Shown in pieces: positions 39,408 to 48,711 of a DNA stretch of 50,990 nt. The stretch comes from Methanomassiliicoccales archaeon (GTDB lineage Archaea > Thermoplasmatota > Thermoplasmata > Methanomassiliicoccales > UBA472): assembly GCA_035527755.1 (NCBI GenBank), contig DATKZX010000017.1:1-50990 (forward strand), in the 5' to 3' direction. How positions within the stretch are numbered: position 1 is the first letter of the stretch; the number at the start of each line of letters is the position of its first letter. The notes beneath the pieces were generated by a model that saw only the letters and a program-made list of their open reading frames with translations, searched no databases and had not been told where the DNA came from. The position numbers were made by a program, and so were the translations under genes.

Positions 39408-40259
39408 ATGTCCCCTGAAGTCCCTGTCAACGACCGTCCTCATGGCATGGTGGTGGTCAAGTTCGGCGGCTCCTCCATCGGGGGCATGGAGCAGATAGAT
39501 CTTTTCGCCGCGGAGATGGCCGAGCTGATAAGGAGGGGTCTCAAACCCATCATCGTCCACGGCGGGGGACCGGAGATAACCGAGGAGATGAAACGCTGCG
39601 GACTTCCCGTAAGGAAGGTCGCCGGACTGCGCATAACCGACGATACCACCCTTCAGATCGCCAAGACAGTGCTGTCCCGCATCAACGACCGGCTGGTGGT
39701 CTCCCTGCGCAAGGCGGGATTGAACAGCATCGGTATGGCCGGAAGCGAGGTCAACACCCTGGTGGCCAGGAAGATGGCGCCGGTGGACGTCGACGGTCCG
39801 AACGGGCCGGAGAAGGTCGACCTGGAGCACGTGGGCGTGGTCGTCAGGGTGGATCCTAGGGCGGTCGAGCTTCTATGCCGGAAGGACATCGTGCCAGTGA
39901 TATACTCCATCTGTGCCGACGATTCCGGGCAGATGATGAACGTGAACGCCGACACCGCCGCGGCGGCATTGGCCGCGGGCGTTGGGGCGGAGGAGCTGGT
40001 GCTGGTGACCGAAGTGCCTGGAGTATTAAGGGTCTTCGAGGACCTTTCCTCCACGATACCGGAGATCAGGGAGGCGGACCTCGGACCCCTGACATCCTCA
40101 GGAATTCTCAAGGACGGCATGATACCCAAGGTGGACGCCTGCTTCCTGGCGCTCCACGGCGGGGTCAAGGTGGCCCACATCATATGCGGGAAGATGCCGA
40201 ACGCGATAGTGGAACAGCTATTTGGTGACCGGAACCTCGGTACCAGGCTGAAGTTGTGA
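39408..40259 (+). CDS. argB: Acetylglutamate kinase
   Basis: ArgB phosphorylates N-acetylglutamate with ATP. The 283-residue protein has VVKFGGSSIGG, IIVHGGGPEITEEMKR, MAGSEVNTLVARK, and NVNADTAAAALA, plus LTSSGILKDGMIPKVDAC. These are the amino-acid-kinase motifs. ATG 39408 follows the argJ stop by four bases. An internal ATG at 39447 would remove only the 13-residue N-terminal tail. The stop is nine bases before argD. Confidence 0.95.
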   Translation: MSPEVPVNDRPHGMVVVKFGGSSIGGMEQIDLFAAEMAELIRRGLKPIIVHGGGPEITEEMKRCGLPVRKVAGLRITDDTTLQIAKTVLSRINDRLVVSLRKAGLNSIGMAGSEVNTLVARKMAPVDVDGPNGPEKVDLEHVGVVVRVDPRAVELLCRKDIVPVIYSICADDSGQMMNVNADTAAAALAAGVGAEELVLVTEVPGVLRVFEDLSSTIPEIREADLGPLTSSGILKDGMIPKVDACFLALHGGVKVAHIICGKMPNAIVEQLFGDRNLGTRLKL

Positions 40260-40268
40260 GGTGAGAAC

Positions 40269-41444
40269 ATGGACAGCAAGCAAGTGGCGGAACTGGGCGG
40301 TTATTACCTTTTCCAGAACTACGGACGCGAACCTCTCTGCTTCTCTCACGGTGAGAAGGAGTTCCTATGGGACCTGGAGGGCAACAAGTACATCGATTAC
40401 GTCGCAGGCATCGCCGTGAACTGCCTGGGGCACGCCCACCCGGAGCTGGTGAGGGCGATCACCGAGCAGGTCTCCCGCATGATACACGTCTCCAACCTAT
40501 ACCAGATCAAGGAGCAGGTGGACGTGGCCGAGGCCTTGGCCTCGATCGTCCCCGCTCCCCTGGGTAAGAGCATGTTCTGCAACAGCGGTGCCGAGGCCAA
40601 CGAGTCCGCCTTGAAGCTGGCGGTCAAGCATACCGGCCGGGGAAAGGTGGTGGCCTGCCACAACTCCTTCCACGGCAGGACATCAGTGACGCTCTCGGTC
40701 ACTGGCCAAGAGAAATATCATAAAGGTTTCGAACCGCTGCTTTCCAAGAACGTCAAGTTCGTAGATTACAATTCCATCGAAGAGGTCAAGGGTGCGGTGG
40801 ACAAGACCACCGCCGCGATCATTCTGGAGCCGGTCCAGGGCGAAGGCGGTGTTCTGCCGGCGTCGCAGGAGTACTTCCGCACCGTCCGCGACCTCTGCTC
40901 GGAGCACGGAGCCCTCATGATCGTGGACGAGGTCCAGACCGGCATGGGGCGCACCGGGAAGTGGTTCGGCTTCCAGCATTTCGGCGTGGTTCCGGACATC
41001 ATCTCTCTGGCCAAGGGCCTGGGCGGCGGCGTGCCCATCGGCGCCATAGTCACCTCGACCGACATAGCCAAGACGTTCACCCCCGGCTCGCACGGCACCA
41101 CCTTCGGAGGGAATCCACTGGCCTGTGTGGCCGCCAGCGCGGTGATACGTACCATGAAGAACGAGGGGCTGGTCGAAAGGGCGGCCACGCTGGGGGAGAG
41201 CTGGAAGAAGGACCTGAGGTCCATGGCCAACGATCATCCGGAGATATCCGACGTACGCGGCATGGGTCTCATGATGGGGTTGGAGATGGGCGACATGGCC
41301 AAAGAGTTCCAGAGGTACGCTTTGCAGAAAGGGCTGCTGGTCAACGTATGCGCGGGCAAGGTTCTGCGACTGGTGCCTCCTCTGATAGTCTCTCAGGGAT
41401 CGGTAGACAAATTGAACCTTACCCTGGGCGAATTCCTGTCCTGA
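40269..41444 (+). CDS. argD: Acetylornithine aminotransferase
   Basis: ArgD makes N-acetylornithine from the semialdehyde and glutamate with PLP. The 391-residue class III aminotransferase has FCNSGAEANESALK, NSFHGRTSVTLSVTGQ, EPVQGEGGV, IVDEVQTGMGRTGKW, and the PLP lysine in LAKGLGGGVPIGA. GAGGTGAGAAC precedes the ATG. It ends the compact argC-J-B-D operon. The next gene (HTH-ACT) probably starts its own transcript. Confidence 0.92.
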   Translation: MDSKQVAELGGYYLFQNYGREPLCFSHGEKEFLWDLEGNKYIDYVAGIAVNCLGHAHPELVRAITEQVSRMIHVSNLYQIKEQVDVAEALASIVPAPLGKSMFCNSGAEANESALKLAVKHTGRGKVVACHNSFHGRTSVTLSVTGQEKYHKGFEPLLSKNVKFVDYNSIEEVKGAVDKTTAAIILEPVQGEGGVLPASQEYFRTVRDLCSEHGALMIVDEVQTGMGRTGKWFGFQHFGVVPDIISLAKGLGGGVPIGAIVTSTDIAKTFTPGSHGTTFGGNPLACVAASAVIRTMKNEGLVERAATLGESWKKDLRSMANDHPEISDVRGMGLMMGLEMGDMAKEFQRYALQKGLLVNVCAGKVLRLVPPLIVSQGSVDKLNLTLGEFLS

Positions 41445-41466
41445 AAAGTGTCTGAAATAAAACATT

Positions 41467-41476
41467 CAAATATTTC
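41467..41476 (+). promoter_or_regulatory. TATA box of the HTH-ACT gene
   Basis: The box caaatatttc is centred about 25 nt before ATG 41496 with no further leader, suggesting a leaderless transcript starting inside the apparent longer frame. Confidence 0.45.
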
Positions 41477-41495
41477 AATCGAGGTACGGGTTCCA

Positions 41496-42191
41496 ATGAA
41501 GGAACTGCCCCAGAAGGAAAGCGTGGCCGAGAAGACCCGCGGTTACATCGACGCGCACCCTTCGGTCAAGGACTGTATGGTCAAAGACCTCATCAACTAT
41601 TCATCCCTGGCCAGATTGATAATGAAGGAAATGGGCATCAAGAACGAGGAGGCGGTCATGATCGCCTGCCGCCGTTACGCCCAGAAGCTTTCCAAGAAGG
41701 ACCACGAGGGTGACATCCTGGCCATCCTGGCCGACAGCCGTCTGGAGGTGAAGACGAAGATATGCATAGTCACCGCCAACAACGATTGGACGGTCATACA
41801 GCGTCTGGAGCGGATATTCGTCAAGCTCATCAACCATAAGGCGTTGATGCAGGTGATCCAGGGGGCTCAGGCCATAACCATCATCGCCGATGAGAAGCTG
41901 AGGAACGATGTGGTCAACGAGGTCGGGCAGTCCAACGTCCTGAGGGTCAGGGAGAACCTGGTGGAGATCACCGTGAAAAGTCCCCAGAAGATCGGTGAGA
42001 CCAGCGGCGTGTTCTCATATCTGTCCTCGAACCTCGCGGAACAGGGCGTGAACATGGTGGAGACCGTTTCCTGCTATACCGACACGATCTTCATAGTGGA
42101 CGACAAGGACATGATCCAAGCCTATTCCCTGTTGTCGAAATTGCTGGAGAGCGCGGAGAAGGCCACCGAGACCCGTCAAAGGATGCCATAA
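41496..42191 (+). CDS. HTH- and ACT-like putative regulator in the arg cluster
   Basis: The 231-residue protein has a helical N-terminal part (KESVAEKTRGYIDAHPSVKDCMVKDLINYSSLARLI...EAVMIACRRYAQKL) that looks like a winged-helix or helix-turn-helix domain, then strands and helices in an ACT-like order (KICIVTANNDWTVIQRLERIFVKL, SGVFSYLSSNLAEQGVNMVETVSCYTDTIFIVDD). A regulator that senses an amino acid is the natural reading and, by position, it may control arginine genes. No direct evidence is present for the ligand. The frame extends to GTG 41448, but the TATA box at 41467-41476 supports 41496. Confidence 0.7.
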   Translation: MKELPQKESVAEKTRGYIDAHPSVKDCMVKDLINYSSLARLIMKEMGIKNEEAVMIACRRYAQKLSKKDHEGDILAILADSRLEVKTKICIVTANNDWTVIQRLERIFVKLINHKALMQVIQGAQAITIIADEKLRNDVVNEVGQSNVLRVRENLVEITVKSPQKIGETSGVFSYLSSNLAEQGVNMVETVSCYTDTIFIVDDKDMIQAYSLLSKLLESAEKATETRQRMP

Positions 42192-42230
42192 GCCATTTAT
42201 GCGTTGGACCCGTATCAAGGGACGGCAAGA

Positions 42231-43577
42231 GTGAGCATCGTGACGAAAGTTCCCAATATCATAGTTGAACCTCCTGGACCAATCGCAAAGAAGATCGTTG
42301 AGATGGACGAGCACTATCTAGCTACCGTCACCAAGTCCGCGCCATTGGCCGTCGAACGGGCCCAGGGCGAGAAGGTCTGGGATGTCGACGGGAACCTTTT
42401 CCTGGATTTTGCCAGCGGTGTCTCGGTAATGAACATCGGGCACTGCCATCCTGCCGTCGTGAAGGCCGTGCAGGAACAGGCCGCCAAGGTCATGCATTTC
42501 GCCGGAACGGACTACTATTACGACGTCCAGTCCCGATTGGTCAAACGACTGGCGCAGATCGCCCCCGGACCTTCGGAGAAGAAGGTCTTCCTGAGCAACA
42601 GCGGGGCGGAGAGCGTCGAAGCGGCCATGAAGATCGCTCGATGGAGCAGCGGTCGCAAGCAGTACATCGCATTCATAGGGGCGTTCCACGGACGGACCTT
42701 GGGGGCGCTATCGCTCACCTGCAGCAAACGGGTGCAGCGGGCCAGGTACTTCCCGACGGTGCCGGGGGTGACCCACATTCCATACGCCAACTGTTACCGG
42801 TGCCCCTATCATCAGGAGTATCCATCATGCGGTATGTGGTGCGCCAAGATACTGGACGAGGTGTACCTGGACGCCCTGGTGCCCCCGGACGAGGTGGCCG
42901 CGCTGTTCATGGAACCGGTGCAAGGGGAAGGCGGCTATGTCGTGCCGCCCAAGGAGTTCCTGCCAGAGATCGCCAAGATATGCCGAAAGTACGGCATACT
43001 GACGGTGGACGACGAGGTCCAGGCGGGAATGGGAAGGAGCGGCAAGATGTGGGCCATCGAGCATTTCGGCGTGGAGCCGGACATCACCTGCATGGCCAAA
43101 TCGCTGGGTTCGGGCATGCCCATCGCCGCCACGGTGTTCAAAAAGGAGCTGGACTGGAAGAGCTCCGGGGCGCATTCCAATACCTACGGAGGGAACTGCG
43201 TGGCCTGCGCCGGGTCGATGGCCACCTTGGACGTGATCGAGAAGGAGAAGGTCGTCCAGCAGGCGGCGCGCAAGGGTGAGGTGATGCGGAAGCGCCTGGA
43301 GGAGATCAAGGAGCGCTTCGAGATGGTGGGCGACGTCCGCGGTCTGGGAATGATGCGCGCCCTGGTGTTCGTGGAGGACCGCAATAGCAAGACGCCGGCG
43401 GTCAAACTGCGAAACGAGGTAGGCGAACTGGCGTTCAAGAAGGGATTGATCCTGCTCGGTTGCGGGAAATCCGGCATCAGGCTGATACCTCCATTGACCA
43501 TCGCCGATGAGAACCTCGACGGGGGAATGGACATCCTGGAGGAATGCATATCGAAGGTCATCGGGGGAAGTAAATGA
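42231..43577 (+). CDS. Class III aminotransferase (GabT/ornithine aminotransferase-like)
   Basis: This 448-residue PLP enzyme is distinct from ArgD. It has FLSNSGAESVEAAMKIAR, GAFHGRTLGALSLT, the Cys-rich insert NCYRCPYHQEYPSCGMWC, EPVQGEGGY, TVDDEVQAGMGRSGKMW, and the PLP lysine in CMAKSLGSGMPIAA. The CysRCP...CG..C insert is typical of archaeal GabT-like enzymes, some of which act on ornithine or as amino-acid racemases. The substrate is not defined here. GTG 42231 fits a TATA box at 42194-42202; a TTG at 42204 is possible. Its final ATGA overlaps the cupin gene, so the two are likely a functional pair. Confidence 0.85.
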   Translation: MSIVTKVPNIIVEPPGPIAKKIVEMDEHYLATVTKSAPLAVERAQGEKVWDVDGNLFLDFASGVSVMNIGHCHPAVVKAVQEQAAKVMHFAGTDYYYDVQSRLVKRLAQIAPGPSEKKVFLSNSGAESVEAAMKIARWSSGRKQYIAFIGAFHGRTLGALSLTCSKRVQRARYFPTVPGVTHIPYANCYRCPYHQEYPSCGMWCAKILDEVYLDALVPPDEVAALFMEPVQGEGGYVVPPKEFLPEIAKICRKYGILTVDDEVQAGMGRSGKMWAIEHFGVEPDITCMAKSLGSGMPIAATVFKKELDWKSSGAHSNTYGGNCVACAGSMATLDVIEKEKVVQQAARKGEVMRKRLEEIKERFEMVGDVRGLGMMRALVFVEDRNSKTPAVKLRNEVGELAFKKGLILLGCGKSGIRLIPPLTIADENLDGGMDILEECISKVIGGSK

Positions 43578-43927
43578 GATCGGCCCCCCGTTCCGGATAC
43601 AAGGAGGTGTCCGGCGACGGCTACTTGAAGCGCATAGTTTTGGAGGCCGAGGACATCGGCGTGAAGGGGACGCTTCTGCAGGAGGTCCAGTTCATCGCCG
43701 GGGACAAGGTCGCCTTCCACTTCCACAAGGTCACCAGGGAGATATTCTTCTGTCTGCAGGGGCCGGCGCCCTTCGTGATCAACGGTCAATCGGTGGTGAT
43801 GAACGAAGGCGATTGCCTGGTGTGCGAACCTGAGGACGTGCACGGAAACCCGGTCATCAAGAACGACTTCCGCATACTGGTGCTCAAGGTGGGGTTCAAG
43901 GAAGCGGACACCGTCTGGCTCGATTGA
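43574..43927 (+). CDS. Small cupin-domain protein
   Basis: The 117-residue protein is a single cupin barrel. Motif 1 is FHFHKVTREIFFCLQG, with the metal-binding His pair and Glu, and motif 2 is CEPEDVHGNPV, with the third His. The core resembles small metal-binding cupins that act as isomerases or sensors. Translation starts within the stop of the aminotransferase (ATGA), a strong hint that both act on the same compound. The substrate is unknown. The end faces the helicase gene tail to tail with about 90 nt between. Confidence 0.85.
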   Translation: MRSAPRSGYKEVSGDGYLKRIVLEAEDIGVKGTLLQEVQFIAGDKVAFHFHKVTREIFFCLQGPAPFVINGQSVVMNEGDCLVCEPEDVHGNPVIKNDFRILVLKVGFKEADTVWLD

Positions 43928-44017
43928 GGTTCATTGGTCTAACAGGGAGCGTGCCTGGTCCGGGTGAACGGATGCTCGGGCCATTCGTCGCTGGCGATCG
44001 ATGCGAACCCGGTATGA

Positions 44018-47000
44018 TCACATCACGGAATATTCCGGCCAACGTTCGATGATCAGTTTCCCTTCTACGATGGTATACCGCACCGTTCTGGTCCCTACCT
44101 CGAACTTGAGCTCGGGATCGTCCCGGACCAGGTCCTGGAACCGGTCATTGGTGAGCAAGAGGAGGTCCTCGTCCACGGCCAGATCGATGATGGAGCGGTC
44201 GTCGCCGACCGCGTCCTCCAATAATATAGTCGTTCCGGTCCGGCGGGACTCATCGGCGAACCACCGTCCCATCGATGCGTGCTCTTCCTCCCCCATATCC
44301 TTACGCAGCCTTGGTCCCGCTATCACGAACACCTTGCTGAAGCCGTACGAGCCTTTCAGTTCCTGATAGCACCGTTCCAACTGTCCCGCCGAAGGCGCCT
44401 TGATATGATCTCCATGCCTGGAAACGTCGTTCCCGTCCACGACCACGGCGTCGATGGGCGGCGGGCCGACGATGGCCGCCGGGGTCCTAGGAGGATCTGG
44501 CAGGTTCGGAACCGGTCCATCGGCTGCTTCCGGACCCCTCGTTCCGGAGGACGGTTCGAAGGCCGGCACTAGCTCCGGGACCTCTCCGATCTCGGACAGG
44601 TCCTCGATGCCGCCACGGACCGGAACATCCTCCGCGGACATGGTCCCGGGGACGAACATCTCCACCAGGTGCCCGTCGATCTCTTCGGAGCGCAGCCTGC
44701 AGGAGCAGAAATCCCGCAGTCTCTTCCAGAGGTAGGCCGAACGGTAGTGCTTCGTCTCCGCTGGCACGCTGTCGAGCAAGGCCCGGGAGCATACCACCAC
44801 CAATCGCTCCTTGGCCCTGGAGAAGATCACGTTGGTGCGGTTCAGGTCCAGTATGAACTCCGCGGTGCTGGCGATCGATGAGGGATCGCTCTGCGTGCCG
44901 GAAACGATTATGGTCGGCCGCTCTCCGCCCTGCAACCTTTCCACCGTATCGATGATGTCCACCTGGACATCGTACTGCGACAGCCGCTCCCGCAACAACG
45001 TCCGCTGCGCCCGGTGCGGGGTCATGACCGCCACCGATCCCTTGTCCCCGGTCATCCGTTCCACGATGCGTTCGATGACGTCGGCCTCGAACACGTTCAG
45101 CTTCTTGGACCGGTCCTCGTCGTGCACCACTAGGAACACGCCGCCGTCCTGCCACACCGTGGACCACATGTCGTCCGTCGGCGCCAGGCTACGCTGGACG
45201 AAGGGCTTCGAACCCCCGAGCTCGATGTCGTCCCATCTGTACAGCCCGGAAATGAGCTCCCGGACCTCGAAAGGCAATCGGTAGGTCACGTCCAAAGCGG
45301 AGCGGACCACCCTTCCTTTCGGATCGGGAAGGGAGCTGCCTATGGCCGCCACGGCGTCGTAGGCGCTGAAATGCGGCTGGTACTTGATCACCGGGGGACG
45401 GTCCTCGTCCTCCCAGTCGTGGGAGAGGATGGGGGACAGCTGGCGATGGTCCCCGGCCAGCATGATCCTCCCGTCCTCCTTCAGGACGGTAGCAAGAGCA
45501 AGAAAGTGAGGGAAGACCATCATGCTGGCCTCGTCGACGATGAGATCGGCCGCCCTCAATGACGGCGCCTTTCCCTTGGCGAAGGCCTTGTCGGCGTTCA
45601 TGACCAGCTTGAGCACGTCGTTGGTGGTGCCTCCTACGAACACGTGCCTCCCTTGCACGGACCTCAGCAGATCCACCACGTAGGCCTCGTCGATCCGCCG
45701 TCCTTCCAATCTGACCACCGAGAAAGGGATGGGCGTCCGTCCGGACCGCAGCAGCGCCGCCTCAAGATCGTCCTTCCGTGCCGCTATCTCCTCCATGAGG
45801 CGATCGACGGCGGTGTGGGTGCTGGTGGCGATCATGGTGACCTGGTCGGGTCCGGCCACGTGCCCCCTGAGCAACGTGGCCACGGCCGCGGTGACCGTCT
45901 TGCCAGTTCCCGGGGGACCCTGCATCAGCTGAACGCGGGCGTTCAACCCGTCCAGCACGGCCTGGACCTGGTCCTCCCCCAGATGGTGGTCGTCCATGAC
46001 GAACTCCCTGAGCAGTCGGGTGAAAGAGTTCAGATCACCGGGCTTCAGCAACGGTACTTCCGGGATATCGGGCGCCGACAGGTCGAACCATCCGAATATC
46101 GGCAGCGGGCCGCAGGCGCTCAAGCGCTGGTCCACGCGGTTGGAGACGTGATCGGAAGGGCTTTCGTCCAAGGTCACCATCCCCAGACCGTCCACGTCCG
46201 GGGAGTTGGAAAGAACGTAACGGTTCCTGTGACCGGGCATCAGCTTCACCTTGGCCACCAGATTGTCGAAGTCCAGGATCTCCATCATTCCTGTCGCTCC
46301 GTGGTAAAGGAAATCTCCTGCCGACTGTCTTTCGTAGACCTCGCCATTGAAGGGCGTTATCCTGACCCAGCTATCCTTTTCCACGGTGGTCTTGTCCCGG
46401 AACGCGGACACCGATTCCCCGAACCGCTCCAGGTCTAGACGTCCTACCAGGAAGTCCTCGATCCTCCCATTTTCGTCCTCCTCGGTGAGCAGCATCGTTC
46501 TGGTCAGCGGAAGACAATCGCCGGACATGACCCGGTCCAAGGGCGGGAGGCTCATGGCGGACGACCATTCGTTCAGACGAACGTGATGGTCCAGGCGCAG
46601 CAGGTCCAGGGCCGCCTGGGCCGGACCTACCACTCCCAAGGAGAAGGAGGTCAGATCGGGAAGGTCCAGGGGTATCTTGGTGATGCTGGCGTTCTTGGGT
46701 TTGATGCGTTCCTCCATCCAGCGCAGGGCGTGCACCCTGGCCCGCAGATAGGCCCTCAGCATTCCGGGGTCGGCGGCCTTCTGGAACTCGCGGATCGCTT
46801 TGCGCACATTTTGCTTGATGTCCGCCGCCTCCGGGTCGGGAAGCGTGCCCCACAGGGCGTGGAGATACGGTACTGGCAACGAATCATGGAAGCGGCAGCG
46901 CACTTCGAAATCGGTGTACGCGGTCGCCTCCGCCGATGCCTTGGACCATTCTCCTTCCTCGTCCAGTTGCAGCGGGGAATGGAAGTCGAACAATCCCTGA

Positions 47001-48688
47001 TGGAACGCCCGGTCCAGGTCCACCGTGCGGTCGCCGACGGTGCGTGTCCAATGATACCTCTTTCCGAACCATTTGAGGGAGGAGGCCACCACCAGCCCGC
47101 GTCCGGTCCAGCCGGTGGCGTAGCGGTCATAGACCTCGTCCTGCAGGCAGCTGTAGATGAGCTGTTCCAGCGTCTCCCGGCAGCCCAGAAGGTGCGTCAG
47201 GCTCTCCAGCAGGTCGGAGCCGCAGCGGGTGCAGCCCTCGATCAGCCTGACCAGCTCGTTCCGGGACCAAACGTAGAAATGCAGCGGCACCCGCTCCTTG
47301 CCGCCCACCTTGGCCACGGTTTTCAGCAGTCCGTTGAAGAAGGAGACCATCAGTTTACGTTCCGATTCGTTGTCACGGACGTAATCCCCGCTCCAAGGGG
47401 CGTCGCGGAAGAAGATGACCTCTGACCCTTCCACCTCCCGTGATCGCTCTCCATCGCCCTCCTGTACGCGTTCCATGACCTCCGGCCGCCGCACCCATCT
47501 CCCCTCGGCGTTCCTTTCCCCGGAGGTCTCCAACACGCCCTCGCTGTTGGTCACATGGGCCGAGAGGGCCATGATGCGGTCCTCGGTGTAATCGTAATCC
47601 ACGGAAAGGAATATCCGCACCAGCGGTTCCCCGTCGATGGTATGTGTCGGCAGGTTCCCGAACCCCGCTCCCGGAAGGGCCGCCACCTGATGACCGGCCC
47701 CCCCAGGCATCGTGGCCGATCGGACCGCGGCCCTGGTGACCAACTTTTCCAGGTTATCGGTGAAGGTCGGCACCGCCCTGATCCGGCGGCCCTGGTCGCC
47801 GCGAACATCGAGCGCGGCCAAGCTCTCCAGGTCATGGATGCCGTGGTCCCTCAGCGTTCGGGCGGTAGAGATATCCATTCCCAGGAGCTCCAGTCTTTTC
47901 TGCCGGGCGCTCTCGGGCAGGCAGTTCACGTTGAGCACGCAGGAATCGCATTTGCCATCCAGTTGGAACGGCAGTTCGTCCAGGTCCGTTCTGGATATCC
48001 GTTCCAGGTCGCCGTCCCTGGCAAGCAGGCGCCGGGCGTCCTCCCTCTCCATCTCCAGGTCCAGGACCTCGGCCGAGATCAGGTCCTCGGTTCCCCCCTC
48101 TTCCTTCAACCGCACCAGCGATCCTAGTACGTCCTCCGGTGGGATCAAGTGGCCGCCGACGACGAGCTCTCCCTGTCCGGCCCGCTCGCGGACCAGCATC
48201 TGATAGATGGCCAATTGGATGCGGTGGTAGGTCTTGTCCTTGCGGCTGGCCTTGCATTCGATGATCCGTAGTCTCGGTCGTCCGCCGTCCCATTCTAGGA
48301 CGACGAAGTCCATCCTTCCGTTGAGGGCGAACTCTCCTACCTTTCCGCTTATCTCCACCTCCCGGGCGAAGAGGCGTTCCCCTGGAGATGCATCTTTCAG
48401 TAAGGTGACGAAGCTCTCCCATCTCAGGCGGGCGGGCTCCCGGTCAGCGCTGCGGTCGTTAAGGGAGGCGTAACCGGCATCGCTCAGGCTCCCTTCCCAC
48501 TCCTCCTCCTTCTTCCTACCGATGGCCTGAAGCACCGGATCGAGAGGATTGAGCACCCGTGAAAAGAAGGGCACCTCTCGGGCCAGGGCGCTGCCGTTCA
48601 GGTCAAGCTTGAAACGGCGGGGGCAGGAGTGGCGTTGCACGTACTCCCCTATCTGCTGCACGTCGATCCTTTGTTCGCCCGTCACCAT
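44018..48688 (-). CDS. Multi-domain nuclease-helicase fusion: Cas4/RecB-like nuclease, SF1 helicase, C-terminal NYN/PIN-like nuclease
   Basis: The 1556-residue protein begins with a PD-(D/E)XK nuclease of the Cas4/RecB kind: C22 in SCPRRFKL, GRMDFVV (D127), ECK (E144, K146), RIQLAIYQ (Q158/Q163), and a cysteine cluster CDSCVLNVNC (C247, C250, C256) that with C22 could hold an Fe-S cluster. A helix-hairpin-helix-like stretch follows (268-295), then a possibly degenerate RNase H-like region from about 357. The helicase is SF1 (Dna2/Upf1-like): Walker A QGPPGTGKT (923-931), LIVDEAS (1049-1055), GDHRQLSP, a YRLP turn, LQGGERPTIIVSG, and RTNVIFSRAKERL (1284-1296). The last 150 residues look like an NYN/PIN domain: VVVDGND (D1418, N1420), DDRSIIDLA (D1496/D1497), and LLLTNDRF (D1515). 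A TATA box sits 29 nt upstream of the ATG. Confidence 0.85.
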   Translation of the reverse strand: MVTGEQRIDVQQIGEYVQRHSCPRRFKLDLNGSALAREVPFFSRVLNPLDPVLQAIGRKKEEEWEGSLSDAGYASLNDRSADREPARLRWESFVTLLKDASPGERLFAREVEISGKVGEFALNGRMDFVVLEWDGGRPRLRIIECKASRKDKTYHRIQLAIYQMLVRERAGQGELVVGGHLIPPEDVLGSLVRLKEEGGTEDLISAEVLDLEMEREDARRLLARDGDLERISRTDLDELPFQLDGKCDSCVLNVNCLPESARQKRLELLGMDISTARTLRDHGIHDLESLAALDVRGDQGRRIRAVPTFTDNLEKLVTRAAVRSATMPGGAGHQVAALPGAGFGNLPTHTIDGEPLVRIFLSVDYDYTEDRIMALSAHVTNSEGVLETSGERNAEGRWVRRPEVMERVQEGDGERSREVEGSEVIFFRDAPWSGDYVRDNESERKLMVSFFNGLLKTVAKVGGKERVPLHFYVWSRNELVRLIEGCTRCGSDLLESLTHLLGCRETLEQLIYSCLQDEVYDRYATGWTGRGLVVASSLKWFGKRYHWTRTVGDRTVDLDRAFHQGLFDFHSPLQLDEEGEWSKASAEATAYTDFEVRCRFHDSLPVPYLHALWGTLPDPEAADIKQNVRKAIREFQKAADPGMLRAYLRARVHALRWMEERIKPKNASITKIPLDLPDLTSFSLGVVGPAQAALDLLRLDHHVRLNEWSSAMSLPPLDRVMSGDCLPLTRTMLLTEEDENGRIEDFLVGRLDLERFGESVSAFRDKTTVEKDSWVRITPFNGEVYERQSAGDFLYHGATGMMEILDFDNLVAKVKLMPGHRNRYVLSNSPDVDGLGMVTLDESPSDHVSNRVDQRLSACGPLPIFGWFDLSAPDIPEVPLLKPGDLNSFTRLLREFVMDDHHLGEDQVQAVLDGLNARVQLMQGPPGTGKTVTAAVATLLRGHVAGPDQVTMIATSTHTAVDRLMEEIAARKDDLEAALLRSGRTPIPFSVVRLEGRRIDEAYVVDLLRSVQGRHVFVGGTTNDVLKLVMNADKAFAKGKAPSLRAADLIVDEASMMVFPHFLALATVLKEDGRIMLAGDHRQLSPILSHDWEDEDRPPVIKYQPHFSAYDAVAAIGSSLPDPKGRVVRSALDVTYRLPFEVRELISGLYRWDDIELGGSKPFVQRSLAPTDDMWSTVWQDGGVFLVVHDEDRSKKLNVFEADVIERIVERMTGDKGSVAVMTPHRAQRTLLRERLSQYDVQVDIIDTVERLQGGERPTIIVSGTQSDPSSIASTAEFILDLNRTNVIFSRAKERLVVVCSRALLDSVPAETKHYRSAYLWKRLRDFCSCRLRSEEIDGHLVEMFVPGTMSAEDVPVRGGIEDLSEIGEVPELVPAFEPSSGTRGPEAADGPVPNLPDPPRTPAAIVGPPPIDAVVVDGNDVSRHGDHIKAPSAGQLERCYQELKGSYGFSKVFVIAGPRLRKDMGEEEHASMGRWFADESRRTGTTILLEDAVGDDRSIIDLAVDEDLLLLTNDRFQDLVRDDPELKFEVGTRTVRYTIVEGKLIIERWPEYSVM

Positions 48689-48711
48689 CGGGCGGAACCA
48701 ACCGCATCTGT

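Noticed and set aside
38453-39430. 325-codon minus-strand open frame opposite argJ
   Set aside because: Antisense shadow of a clear ArgJ with His- and Gly-rich composition.
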